DNA of 64,000 nt from Pseudomonadota bacterium (GTDB lineage: Bacteria > Pseudomonadota > Gammaproteobacteria > Xanthomonadales > Xanthomonadaceae). The translations under genes were made by a program, and so were the position numbers. The stretch is taken from assembly GCA_018242485.1 (NCBI GenBank), contig JAFEBV010000005.1, positions 1 to 64,000 of the forward strand. The letters are read 5' to 3'. This document shows positions 44,998-55,717 of the stretch, piece after piece (position 1 is the first letter of the stretch; the number at the start of each line of letters is the position of its first letter). The notes below the pieces were generated by a model. That model saw only the letters and a program-made list of their open reading frames with translations, made no database searches and had not been told where the DNA came from.

Positions 44998-46890
44998 TCA
45001 GAACCCTCCCCCCACCGAAACTTTCTGGATCTTCTTGCCATGGCCGTACACGATGGTGGCCATCGCGCGGCTGACCGTCACCGAGGTGAACATCGAGGTC
45101 AGCACGCCGATCAGCAGCACCACCGCGAAGCCCTTGACCGGGCCGGAGCCGAAGGTCAGCAGGGCCACGCCGGCGATGAGCTTGGCCACGTTGGAGTCCA
45201 GGATCACCGCCCACGCGCGGTCGTAACCGGCCTTGATGCTGGCCACCGGAGTGTTGCCGTTGCGCAGTTCTTCTCGTATGCGCTCGATGATCAGCACGTT
45301 GCCGTCGATCGCCATGCCCAGGGTGAGCACGATGCCGGCGATGCCGGGCATGGTCATGGTGGCGTGGATCAGCGACAGCACGGCGGTGAGCAGCAGCAGG
45401 TTGGAGAACAGCGCCAGCACCGAGATCACGCCGAACAGGCGGTAGTAGAAGATCATCAGCGCGCACACGGCGAGGAAGCCGATCTCCACCGCGCGCCGGC
45501 CGGCGTCGATGTTGTCCTGACCGAGGCTGGGGCCGATCACCCGCTGCTCGACGATGTCCACCGGCGCGGCCAGAGAGCCGGCGCGCAGCAGCAGCGCCAG
45601 TTCCGAGGCTTCCTTCAGGCTGCCCAAGCCGGTGGTCTGGAAGTGCTTGCCGAACACGCCCTGGATGGTGGCGTCGTTGATGACTTCCTCGGTCACCTTG
45701 ATGGATTTCTGTTCGACGCCGTTGACGATCTTCGTCACCGGGGTGCGCTCGATGTACACCACGCCCATCTTGCGATTGACGTTGTCGGTGGTGAAATCCT
45801 CCATGCGCTTGGCGCCGATCTCGTTGAGCGTCACCGACACCGCCGGCGTGCCCGAGGTCGGATCGGTCATCGATGCGGCGCTCTCGAGCTGGTCGCCGGA
45901 GACGATCACCTTCTTGGACAACAGCACCGGGATCGGCTTGCCGTCGGGGCCGACCTGGCGCATGAAATACAGCTTGGCGTCGGGCGGGATGTTGCCGGTG
46001 CGCTGCGCTTCGTAGGGGTCGCCGTCGATGTTGCCCCGGTATTCCAGGGTGGCGGTCGCGCCCAGCAGTTTCTTGGCCTGCGCGGTGTCCTGCACGCCCG
46101 GCAGCTCGACCACGATGCGGCTGGCGCCCTGCCGCTGGATCAGCGGTTCGGCCACGCCGAGCTGGTTGATGCGGTTGGTGAGCGTGCCAATGTTCTGCTC
46201 GATCGCGCCATCGCTGAGCGCCTTGAGCTCGGTGGGCTTGAGTGTGCCGGTGAGTTTGGTGCCGTCGGAAGAAGTTTTGATATCGAGCTGCGGGATGTCG
46301 GTGGCGATCAGCGCCGCGAGCTTGGCGGCATCGGCGGCACTGGACGCACGCACGGTCAGCCCCGAGCCCATGCCCTGCCCGGTCTTGGCCACGTCCACGC
46401 CGCGAATCAGATTCTTGCGGATGTCCGCGCGGATTTCATCGACGAAGCCGTTGATGCGCTTGTCGACCACGCCATCCTCATCGACCTGCATCAGGAAGTG
46501 CACGCCGCCGCGCAGATCCAGGCCCAGCAGCAGCGGATGCCCACCGATGGCTTTCAGCCAGCCGGGCACGGTCGATGCGAGGTTGAGCGCGCTGGTGTAG
46601 TCGTCGCCCAGCGCATCGCGGATCGCATCGGATGCCTTGAGCTGCGCATCGGCGTCGGGCAGGCGCACCAGCAACTCGTCGCGCGAGATGTCGATCGACT
46701 TCACCGGCAACTTCTGCTGCGCGAGCACGGACTGCACGCGCGCCTTCAGCGCCGCATCGACGACGTGGCCGCGGTTGGCGGTGATCTGCACCGCTGGATC
46801 CTGCGGGTACAGGTTGGGCAGCGAGTACAGCAGGCTGAACAGCAGCGCCACCACGACGAGGATGTTTTTCCAGCGGGGAAACTCGAGCAT
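44998..46890 (-). CDS. secD: Protein translocase subunit SecD
   Basis: A 630-residue partner of SecF. TM1 is at residues 9-26, followed by a large periplasmic P1 domain with GLDLRGGVHFLMQVD (starting about 124) and QGASRIVVELPGVQD, and a C-terminal block of five TM helices starting with GRRAVEIGFLAVCALMIFYY. TLGMAIDGNVLIIERIREE is the conserved TM4-5 region holding the functional Asp. Length and order are normal. It follows yajC by 78 bases. Confidence 0.97.
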   Translation of the reverse strand: MLEFPRWKNILVVVALLFSLLYSLPNLYPQDPAVQITANRGHVVDAALKARVQSVLAQQKLPVKSIDISRDELLVRLPDADAQLKASDAIRDALGDDYTSALNLASTVPGWLKAIGGHPLLLGLDLRGGVHFLMQVDEDGVVDKRINGFVDEIRADIRKNLIRGVDVAKTGQGMGSGLTVRASSAADAAKLAALIATDIPQLDIKTSSDGTKLTGTLKPTELKALSDGAIEQNIGTLTNRINQLGVAEPLIQRQGASRIVVELPGVQDTAQAKKLLGATATLEYRGNIDGDPYEAQRTGNIPPDAKLYFMRQVGPDGKPIPVLLSKKVIVSGDQLESAASMTDPTSGTPAVSVTLNEIGAKRMEDFTTDNVNRKMGVVYIERTPVTKIVNGVEQKSIKVTEEVINDATIQGVFGKHFQTTGLGSLKEASELALLLRAGSLAAPVDIVEQRVIGPSLGQDNIDAGRRAVEIGFLAVCALMIFYYRLFGVISVLALFSNLLLLTAVLSLIHATMTMPGIAGIVLTLGMAIDGNVLIIERIREELRNGNTPVASIKAGYDRAWAVILDSNVAKLIAGVALLTFGSGPVKGFAVVLLIGVLTSMFTSVTVSRAMATIVYGHGKKIQKVSVGGGF

Positions 46891-46968
46891 GGGCTAGGAA
46901 TCGGCTAGTGGAAGGCGAGCAACCCGCGACGCGGCGCTCGCGTTCCATGGGGTTGCAGGATTGCAGGA

Positions 46969-47310
46969 TCAAGCGGCCTTGAGGCTGCCCTTGGGCAGAA
47001 CCACGGAGATGGCGGCCTTCTGGAACTTCACTTTCACGCCATCGGCGATTTCCAGGGTGATGAAGGCATCGCCCAGATCCGCCACGCGACCGGCGAGGCC
47101 GCCATTGGTCACCACTTCATCGCCCTTCTGCAACTTCGCGAGCATCTCGCGGTGCTGCTTGGCGCGCCGCGACTGCGGGATGACCATCAGGAAGATGAAC
47201 ACCGCGAACAGGATGACGAACGGCAACAGACCCATCAACCCGCCACCGGGCGCGCCAGCTGGCGCAGCTTGAGCGTGAGCGACGGGGATGAGCAGATCCA
47301 GTGGATTCAT
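46969..47310 (-). CDS. yajC: Preprotein translocase accessory subunit YajC
   Basis: A 113-residue single-TM protein of the SecDF-YajC complex. The TM helix is about residues 26-46 (GLLPFVILFAVFIFLMVIP), directly followed by the family motif QSRRAKQHREML and the cytoplasmic KGDEVVTNGGLAGRV. It normally follows tgt directly; here the 136-base gap between tgt and yajC contains a period-7 repeat. Confidence 0.96.
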   Translation of the reverse strand: MNPLDLLIPVAHAQAAPAGAPGGGLMGLLPFVILFAVFIFLMVIPQSRRAKQHREMLAKLQKGDEVVTNGGLAGRVADLGDAFITLEIADGVKVKFQKAAISVVLPKGSLKAA

Positions 47311-47357
47311 TGCGAAGGGCTACCGATGCGGCGGGCAAGTCGCGCAGTATGCCATAC

Positions 47358-47391
47358 GGAGGACGGAAGACTGAGGACAGAGGACAGAAAG
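47358..47391. repeat. Short heptanucleotide array between tgt and yajC
   Basis: GGAGGAC, GGAAGAC, TGAGGAC, AGAGGAC and a partial unit: about five degenerate 7-base units, the reverse complement of the TGTCCTC/TGTCTTC array at 13655-13745. Confidence 0.75.
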
Positions 47392-47446
47392 GGCGCTGCA
47401 ACCAGCTACCAGAGCGGGTTCGGATGCCGCACAGTCATTCCCGGAA

Positions 47447-49648
<2,202 letters not shown>

Positions 49649-49710
49649 TCACCCCTTGGGTGGATGGGTTGGAAAACGATGTTGCATTCCGCTGGGCGAA
49701 TGCATGCGAT

Positions 49711-49760
49711 CAACCCCTCTCCCGGCGCTGCGCGCCACCCTCTCCCGCAAGGGGAGAGGG
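49711..49760. repeat. Partial palindromic intergenic repeat, family 2-like
   Basis: CAACCCCTCTCCCGGCGCTG followed by CGCGCCACC and the hairpin CTCTCCCGCAAGGGGAGAG. It matches one half of the composite repeat found at 13437, 19401 and 21851. Confidence 0.65.
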
Positions 49761-49845
49761 AAAGCAGAAGCCCGTGATGGTGGATCGCATCGAACTGACA
49801 TGGGAAACGAGATTATCGACGAAACCCATCGTCGAAACAGATCGT

Positions 49846-51987
49846 TCAAGCGTCCTTGCGCCGTCGCTTCAACAAGAACAGTCCCGCCACGGCCGCGCCC
49901 AATCCACCCAGCAGCCACGGCCAGTACAGCTTCGTCCAATGTCGAGTGGCGTGGTAACGCAGCTTCCATGGCAGCCATCGCGCTGCGGCGAAGTCCGGTG
50001 CCGGGCAGTCGTGGCCGAAGTTTTTTGCCCACGCCACATGCGGGCCGTTGCGCAGGTAGCGATGGTAGATGCGTTGCGCGCTGGCGCTGTCGGTATCGAG
50101 CATCCAGCCGGTGGCATGGCACATCATCGCCGCGTAAGCCTGCGAGCGAGCGGGCACGAGACTAGCCGCCTGCTCGGCGAGGTTGGCGGCGAGATAGCGA
50201 TAGTGGTAGCGCGCATTGGGCACGATCGCGCTGGCGGCCACGCGCGCGGCTTCGCCGCCGCCGGACCATTCGCGGTCCTGCGTGGACGGCAGCGCGCCCG
50301 CATCGAATTCGCCATCGGTCTGCGCCCCGTCGGGTGCGAGTTCGGCGCCCAGCAATTCCATGCCGTAGGCGCGGACGATTTTCGCCTGCGCGAACAGCGC
50401 CGTCGCGCGCGCGTTCGCCGACCACGCATGGTCGTCGCGATGGGCGTCGATCAAGGCCTGCGCCTGCTTGCGCAGCTTGGGATCGTCGAAATAGGCCAAG
50501 GCATCGTTCAAGCGCCCGACCCGCATCAGCCGGCGCGCGAGCAGCGCATGCAACGACTTTGCAGGCTGTACGGATACCGCCGAGTCGTCGTCGGATGCGG
50601 GTTTTTGCGCAGGTGCCGGCTTGACGTTGGCATCGACGAAGCCCTTGAGTTCATCGACCGTGAGCACGCGCTCGGCGACATACGCCGCATCGGGCCAGTA
50701 CTCGCTGGCGCCGGCGTACAAGCGCGCCATCGCATCGAGATAATCGTCGCGGCTGAGCGCGAGCATGCCGCGCTCGTCCTCCACGCGACACAGCGGGCTG
50801 CGAATGCCGGGCTCGTCGGTGTCGTTCGCCCCGCCCCAGTCCTCGCTGGCCGGGAAGCCCTTGGCCGCGGCCGCGTATTCGCGCACGGCGGTGGCCTTGT
50901 CGCCGGCGCGCAACGCCAGCTTGGCGCGCACCCACGCCGCCAGCGCGCTGTCGGACTTGGCCGCGAGCTGGCCGGCCAGATCGTAGCGACCGGCGCGATA
51001 GGCACCGGCGGCGAGGCGATCCGCGCCGTCGAAATGTTCCAGCCCATGCGCCTGCACGATTTTCAGGAACGCATCGACGTCGATGCCATCGGGCTTGGGC
51101 GTGGAACCGGCCGCATCCGTACCGCCATCCGCATCCGCATGACCGCCGGCCAGCGGCCAGTTCTGGTTGAACTCGCCCGATCGCGTGTACAGGTACGCCG
51201 CCAGCAGGCGTTGCGAAACCGGATCGTCCAACGCCTTGTCCAGTTGTTCGCGGTGCGCGAGCAGGCTGCGCGCGACGAACAGCAGCGAGTACGCGCCGCT
51301 GGATGAATCGTGCGCGGCCTGCTGCGCGTAGTAGTGCACCGCGTCGGCGACCGCGCCCTCGTGCCAGGCGATGCGGCCCTGCTCGCCGAGGCTGGCCACG
51401 GCCAAGCCCTGCGGATCGAGGATGCCCTCCTGCACCTGCTTGCGCACGTTCTCGAAACCGGCGCTGGCACCGGCCGTATCGCCACTGGCAGCCAGACTGC
51501 GCGCCAGCGTGTACTGTGCCCACAGGCCGCGACGCGCGCGCTGCGGCGCCGGCAAGTCGAGCACCGCACGCAGATGCGTGCCCGCCGCCTGCGCATCGCC
51601 CTTGTGGAAGGCGATCGCGCCGAGCGTGTATTCGTACAACTCCGGCGCCAGCCCCTGCCCCGCCTTCGTGGCGGCGTCCAGATCGGGGGCGGCGCGCATG
51701 GCCTTGACCTTCGCGACTTCATCGCTGCTCAGGCCGGCGGCATCGTCCTTGGCCCGCAGTTCGTCGCGGTCGTCCCACGGAGAGCCTTCCACCGCATGCA
51801 GTTTGTCGTTCGGTCGCGGCAACAGACGCGCGGCTTCGAACACGAACATGCCATCGGGCAGATCGAACAGGCTGGATTTGCGGTCGGCCAGCAATTGCTG
51901 CGGGAAGAACGGCCCGCAGGCGCTGGCGCTCGCCGATGCCAGCGCGCAGCCGAGGATCAGGGTCAGACGCAGCTTAGGGTTGCACAT
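49846..51987 (-). CDS. Secreted helical-repeat protein with C-terminal membrane anchor, unknown function
   Basis: A 713-residue protein that I can only describe. It starts with a signal peptide (LRLTLILGCALASASASA) followed by CGPFFP, a motif I associate with a family of large uncharacterised envelope proteins. The middle is alpha-helical with TPR-like spacing (for example YTLGAIAFHKGDAQAAGTHL, YTLARSLAASGDTAGASAGF). The C-terminus has one TM helix (about 688-707) and a short RRRKDA tail, so most of the protein lies outside the cytoplasm. Its start overlaps the end of the DUF3142 gene by 14 bases, so the two are a translational pair. Confidence 0.85.
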   Translation of the reverse strand: MCNPKLRLTLILGCALASASASACGPFFPQQLLADRKSSLFDLPDGMFVFEAARLLPRPNDKLHAVEGSPWDDRDELRAKDDAAGLSSDEVAKVKAMRAAPDLDAATKAGQGLAPELYEYTLGAIAFHKGDAQAAGTHLRAVLDLPAPQRARRGLWAQYTLARSLAASGDTAGASAGFENVRKQVQEGILDPQGLAVASLGEQGRIAWHEGAVADAVHYYAQQAAHDSSSGAYSLLFVARSLLAHREQLDKALDDPVSQRLLAAYLYTRSGEFNQNWPLAGGHADADGGTDAAGSTPKPDGIDVDAFLKIVQAHGLEHFDGADRLAAGAYRAGRYDLAGQLAAKSDSALAAWVRAKLALRAGDKATAVREYAAAAKGFPASEDWGGANDTDEPGIRSPLCRVEDERGMLALSRDDYLDAMARLYAGASEYWPDAAYVAERVLTVDELKGFVDANVKPAPAQKPASDDDSAVSVQPAKSLHALLARRLMRVGRLNDALAYFDDPKLRKQAQALIDAHRDDHAWSANARATALFAQAKIVRAYGMELLGAELAPDGAQTDGEFDAGALPSTQDREWSGGGEAARVAASAIVPNARYHYRYLAANLAEQAASLVPARSQAYAAMMCHATGWMLDTDSASAQRIYHRYLRNGPHVAWAKNFGHDCPAPDFAAARWLPWKLRYHATRHWTKLYWPWLLGGLGAAVAGLFLLKRRRKDA

Positions 51988-53263
51988 GCAGATCGGCTGG
52001 AGTCAGTTGGCTGCAACGCACCCAGCCCAGCGGGCGCGATTGCGTCGCCGGCAGGGTGAAGCGGGATTCGCGCACGAAGCGCAGCTTGCCGCCGCCGCGA
52101 TCGACCTCGTAACCGGGCAGCGCATCGGCATCGCTGCACCCCTTGCCCGCGACTTCCACGGACGCTGGCAGCAGGGTTTCGAGGTTGCCGGTGTTGCGCA
52201 CGCTCACGTCGAACGCACCATTGCCGTTGGCGACGACATCGGACACGAAATCCGCGTGCAGCTCGCGCCCGGCGATCACCGCCGCGATGGTCGCCAACGG
52301 CCACGCGCGGCGATCGCCCGGCAGCGGCATGCGGAACCACACGAAACCGGTCAGATGCGCCGGCGGTTTCTCGCGCAGCGCATGCACCATGTTGGCGACC
52401 GCCTGCGGATCGGCGAACAGTTCCAGCCGCTGTCCCGCGACCGGCAGGCCGGCCTCGCTCTCCACACCAACCGTGTGGCCTTGCGCGTCCACCACCAGTG
52501 CCGAGCCGTAGGCCGGAAGGGCGACACGGAAAGGTTTGCTGTCTGTCTGCGCGAACTTCTCGATCCACGCCTGCGCCTGTTTCGGGTCGAACAGGCCATG
52601 CGTCGGATCGGTCACCGCATGCACCTGCAACACCGCCTCGTCGGCCTGCGCCAACACGCCGGCCAGTGCGGGCGAATCCATCCACGAGGGCAAGGCGGTG
52701 ATCGACAACGTGATGCCACCGGGAAGCTTGGCCTTGAGCGTGGCGAGCAACTTCGCGTAACCGTCGAGCTTGGATGCCGCGCAGTCGTAGTCGATCTCCA
52801 CCCCATCCACCTGCACCCCGGCCGCGCGCCATGCGTCGATGAGGACCACCGCCTTGCCGGCCACCTCGTCGGCATTCAACGTCGGCAGGCGTCCGTCGAG
52901 ACGGATCACCGGGCGCACCGCGCGGCCATCGGATTTGAGCGAGGGCAGATGCACGCGGGCCTGGATCCAGCCCTCGCCGGGCTGATCCTGCGCGGCCAGC
53001 ACGCGCAGCTCGCTGAACAGGCCGCGGCTGTCGGCCAGTGCGGCGATGTTGGCCGGCAGCCACATGCGCTGCCAGATGTACACGCTTTCGGACAGGCCGA
53101 TCATGGCGATGGCCTTCGATCCGGCGACCGGCGCGGACGGCGCGATCACCGTGTCGTTACGCGGCGCGGAGTCGCCCGCCGACGAGGAAGGTTCCCCAGA
53201 GGGGCTGCAAGCCGCCAACAACACGACGGCGAAAAAGGAAGCAACGAGCGCGCGGAAGTTCAT
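51974..53263 (-). CDS. DUF3142 family lipoprotein
   Basis: A 429-residue predicted lipoprotein. The signal ends with the lipobox LLAAC (Cys about 20), followed by a Ser/Pro/Ala linker. The core resembles a TIM-barrel glycoside-hydrolase-like fold: FSELRVLAAQ, VIRLDGRLP, VVLIDAWRAAGVQVDGVEIDYD with an Asp/Glu-Asp cluster at a strand end, and ITLSITALPSW. This is DUF3142; function unknown, possibly carbohydrate-active (inference from fold and acidic strand end). I chose ATG 53263 because it opens the lipoprotein signal. It precedes and overlaps the helical-repeat gene. Confidence 0.88.
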   Translation of the reverse strand: MNFRALVASFFAVVLLAACSPSGEPSSSAGDSAPRNDTVIAPSAPVAGSKAIAMIGLSESVYIWQRMWLPANIAALADSRGLFSELRVLAAQDQPGEGWIQARVHLPSLKSDGRAVRPVIRLDGRLPTLNADEVAGKAVVLIDAWRAAGVQVDGVEIDYDCAASKLDGYAKLLATLKAKLPGGITLSITALPSWMDSPALAGVLAQADEAVLQVHAVTDPTHGLFDPKQAQAWIEKFAQTDSKPFRVALPAYGSALVVDAQGHTVGVESEAGLPVAGQRLELFADPQAVANMVHALREKPPAHLTGFVWFRMPLPGDRRAWPLATIAAVIAGRELHADFVSDVVANGNGAFDVSVRNTGNLETLLPASVEVAGKGCSDADALPGYEVDRGGGKLRFVRESRFTLPATQSRPLGWVRCSQLTPADLHVQP

Positions 53264-53748
53264 GCGATGAGGGAGGGTGGCGGGATGCGGCACGATACCA
53301 GCACAGTCGAATGCACGGTACGCCGGCATTGCCCAACCAGTATTTTCACGCCGGCATGACTCGCTCGACAGTCAACCACCGATCCCCAACGGCGTCCGGG
53401 CCATTCCCGCCAACTCAGGCATCGAAGCTTTCCATCGACATCAACGCGATCGCATCCGCGTCCTCATCCGTCAATGAGCCCCGATCCGCCCTTCAACTCG
53501 GCGCATACACTGACCGGACACGGCCTCGGCAAGGCGCCGACCGTTTCTGCGGCGCATCGCGAACCCACACTCTGACACGATACTGTGTCGCGAATTTTGG
53601 CAACGCTGATTTATTCGGCGCTGCCAGACTGCTTCGCGAAGCGTCAAGGTAGTTCATCAGGTTGGACATGGGGCGATATACACGCCATGGCATTGGAGAG
53701 ACGACAGGGGCACGCGCGCGTCGAAACACGCGCATGCCCATGGTGGAC
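53264..53748. other. Intergenic region of 485 bases, no supported gene
   Basis: Bases about 53340-53650 have lower GC than the surroundings and no family-like reading frame on either strand. The only structure I see is the hairpin after azurin at 53708-53739. It could be a decayed gene, but I cannot recognise a remnant. Confidence 0.5.
53708..53739 (-). terminator. Hairpin downstream of azurin
   Basis: On the minus strand GGGCATGCGCG pairs with CGCGCGTGCCC (11 bp with one G-U), starting ten bases past the azu stop codon; no T-run follows. Confidence 0.55.
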
Positions 53749-54192
53749 TTACTTGGTCACCGTCAGCTTGCCCTTCATCACCGCCCAGTGGCCGGGCGCC
53801 GAGCAGAAAAACTCGTAGTCGCCGCCGGCCTTGAGCTTGCTGCCCGGGAACGTGGCGCTGGTCTTGGCACCGCCGCCGACCACCGAGGTGTGGGCGATCA
53901 CGCGGGTGTCGCCGGCCTTGACGTAATTGCCGGCCAAACCGGCCTTGAGGCCGTCGTTGGCGATGCCCTGCATGTCGCTGGCCAGCGCGATCACCACGTT
54001 GTGGCCCATCGTCGCCGCCGGCAGCTTGCCGGGGTGCGACAGGTTGATGGTGATGGTCTTGCAGGATGCCGATACGGTGATCGCGCTCTGATCGAACTTC
54101 ATCGCATCGTCGCCCTTCAGGTCGATGCTGCAATTGCCGGCATGAGCCATGCCGGAGGCGATCAGGGCGAGACTGGCGAGCAGGATGCGCAT
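53749..54192 (-). CDS. azu: Azurin, periplasmic blue copper protein
   Basis: A 147-residue cupredoxin with signal peptide (cleavage after [18 protein letters not shown], residue 18) and mature start [11 protein letters not shown]. Copper ligands are His64 (MGHN), Cys130, His135 and Met139 in [12 protein letters not shown], the correct C-x4-H-x3-M spacing. Azurin shuttles electrons in the periplasm, for example to nitrite reductase or cytochrome oxidase. Its promoter carries a perfect FNR/ANR box at 54263-54276 with a -10 TATCAT, so it should be induced at low oxygen. GGAG precedes the ATG. Confidence 0.97.
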   Translation of the reverse strand: MRILLASLALIASGMAHAGNCSIDLKGDDAMKFDQSAITVSASCKTITINLSHPGKLPAATMGHNVVIALASDMQGIANDGLKAGLAGNYVKAGDTRVIAHTSVVGGGAKTSATFPGSKLKAGGDYEFFCSAPGHWAVMKGKLTVTK

Positions 54193-54234
54193 GGGGATAC
54201 TCCTTGGGTCTGTGTGTTGGTTTGCAACACGCGC

Positions 54235-54240
54235 ATGATA
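54235..54240 (-). promoter_or_regulatory. -10 hexamer of the azurin promoter
   Basis: TATCAT on the minus strand. It puts +1 near 54228, exactly 41.5 bases from the centre of the FNR box, the class II activator position; the leader is then about 36 bases. Confidence 0.65.
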
Positions 54241-54262
54241 GTCCTGTCGAAGCGATGCGGCG

Positions 54263-54276
54263 TTGATGCGGATCAA
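54263..54276 (-). promoter_or_regulatory. azu: FNR/ANR box of azurin
   Basis: TTGATGCGGATCAA: both half sites match the FNR consensus TTGAT-N4-ATCAA perfectly. It lies in the gap between azu and the 54330 gene, which are on the same strand, so azu has its own anaerobic promoter. Confidence 0.85.
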
Positions 54277-54329
54277 TGCGCTGCATGCCCAAGCGGGATC
54301 GGCACTCCCGCGCATGCGTCCATTCGGCA

Positions 54330-54569
54330 TCATCCGCTGCAACCGCCGCAGCAGGTCGACGGAAGTTCCGTCACTTGCGATGTCGTGACGGGATTGCCGC
54401 TGGCAGCGAGCAGTTTCAGCAATTCGGCGATGACGAACCAGGTCGATACGCGCAAGCGATGCGCCGCCGGGTCGATGACCACGGTAGCCGCCGGATCGAG
54501 GTGGCGGATCGCGTCCTCGACAGCGTCCGGATCGCGAATCGGTTGACCGAATTGCACGTGGTATTCCAT
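54330..54569 (-). CDS. Small HMA-like domain protein without CxxC, Cys-rich C-terminus
   Basis: A 79-residue protein. The predicted strand-helix-strand-strand-helix-strand order ([44 protein letters not shown]) fits a heavy-metal-associated (ferredoxin-like) domain, but the usual CxxC loop after strand 1 is absent. The C-terminus ends in CCGGCSG, which could bind copper or another metal. It is 59 bases after the cysteine-synthase-like gene on the same strand, upstream of azurin, so it may serve azurin or the nnrS operon. The family reading is inference. Confidence 0.7.
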   Translation of the reverse strand: MEYHVQFGQPIRDPDAVEDAIRHLDPAATVVIDPAAHRLRVSTWFVIAELLKLLAASGNPVTTSQVTELPSTCCGGCSG

Positions 54570-54628
54570 GTTGACCTCGCAATGCAGTGAAGTCTTGAAC
54601 GCCGTGATGGCAGGGACTGCGGCGACAT

Positions 54629-55717
54629 TCACACCACGTCGTTCGCCGGGAATCCGCCCGCAACGATGCAGGCTTGCAGGCGCGCGCGCCATGGGGTCAG
54701 ATCGATGCCATGGGTGGCGAGCCAGGCTGGATCGAACAGGGTTTGTTCGTAGCGCTCGCCGCGGTCGCACAGCAGGCTGACGATCGCGCCGCCCTGCCCC
54801 GCTGCGCGCATGCGTGCGGCCAGGCGCAGGCAGGCGACGAGGTTGGTGCCCGACGAGCCACCGTAACGGTAACCGGTGCGATCGCGCAGCAACCACGCGC
54901 CGGCGATCGACGCGGCATCGTCCACTTCTTCCACCGCATCGACCACGTCGAACAGAAAGCACGGCTCGACCTGCGCGCGGCCGATGCCTTCGATCAGGGT
55001 CGAGCGTGTGGCGCAGGCGGAACGGTCGCGGCTGCGCCAGCCTTCCGCAAAGGCCGCGCCGGTGGGTTCGGCCACGCACAGGCGCGTGGGCAACCGGCGA
55101 TAGCGCAGGTAGCGGCCGATGGTGGCCGAGGTACCGCCGGTGCCGGCGCCGCAGACGATCCATGTCGGCTCCGCATGCGCTTCGCGGGCGAGCTGGTGGA
55201 TGATCGATTCGGCGATGTTGTTGTTGCCGCGCCAGTCGGTGGCGCGCTCGGCCAGCCCGAACTGGTCGAGGAAGCAGGCCCCTTCGGCGATGTGTGCGGC
55301 GATGCGGTCGGGGATGCACGCGGGATCCTCGACCAGATCGCACTGCGCATCGAGGCGACGCAATTCGCGAATCTTGCCCGGCGCGGTGGATGCGGGCATC
55401 ACCGCGGTGAAGCGCAGGCCGAGCAGGCGCGCAAACCACGCTTCCGAGATCGCGGTGCTGCCCGACGACGCATCAACCACCGCCTGCCCTTCGCGCAGGC
55501 GGCCGTTGCACAGCGCATACAGGTACAGCGAGCGCGCCAGCCGGTGCTTGAGGCTGCCGGATGGGTGCGAGGCTTCGTCCTTGAAGTAAAAGGCGATGTC
55601 GGGGAAACCCGGGAAGGCCAGTCGCAGCAGGTGGGTGTCGGCCGAGCGCAGGGATTCGCGCTCGAGCGTCAACAGCGCGGCGTACACCCAGGCGCGCGGA
55701 TCGTGGGTCGTGCTCAT
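54629..55717 (-). CDS. PLP-dependent cysteine synthase family protein
   Basis: A 362-residue fold-type II PLP enzyme. The Schiff-base lysine is K57 in SGSLKHRLA, with [13 protein letters not shown] before it; the Asn loop is [13 protein letters not shown] and the phosphate cradle is [12 protein letters not shown]. It is related to CysK/CysM and cystathionine beta-synthase but belongs to an outlying subgroup (the usual TSGNTG loop is SSGSTA), so the nucleophile and product are unknown. The ATG at 55717 overlaps the decarboxylase stop (ATGA). Fourth gene of the FNR-controlled nnrS operon. Confidence 0.85.
   Translation of the reverse strand: MSTTHDPRAWVYAALLTLERESLRSADTHLLRLAFPGFPDIAFYFKDEASHPSGSLKHRLARSLYLYALCNGRLREGQAVVDASSGSTAISEAWFARLLGLRFTAVMPASTAPGKIRELRRLDAQCDLVEDPACIPDRIAAHIAEGACFLDQFGLAERATDWRGNNNIAESIIHQLAREAHAEPTWIVCGAGTGGTSATIGRYLRYRRLPTRLCVAEPTGAAFAEGWRSRDRSACATRSTLIEGIGRAQVEPCFLFDVVDAVEEVDDAASIAGAWLLRDRTGYRYGGSSGTNLVACLRLAARMRAAGQGGAIVSLLCDRGERYEQTLFDPAWLATHGIDLTPWRARLQACIVAGGFPANDVV

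Noticed and set aside
53340..53660. Possible small genes in the gap before azurin
   Set aside because: Frames are short, without ribosome-binding sites or family-like sequence; the lower GC may mark a decayed region but no remnant is recognisable.
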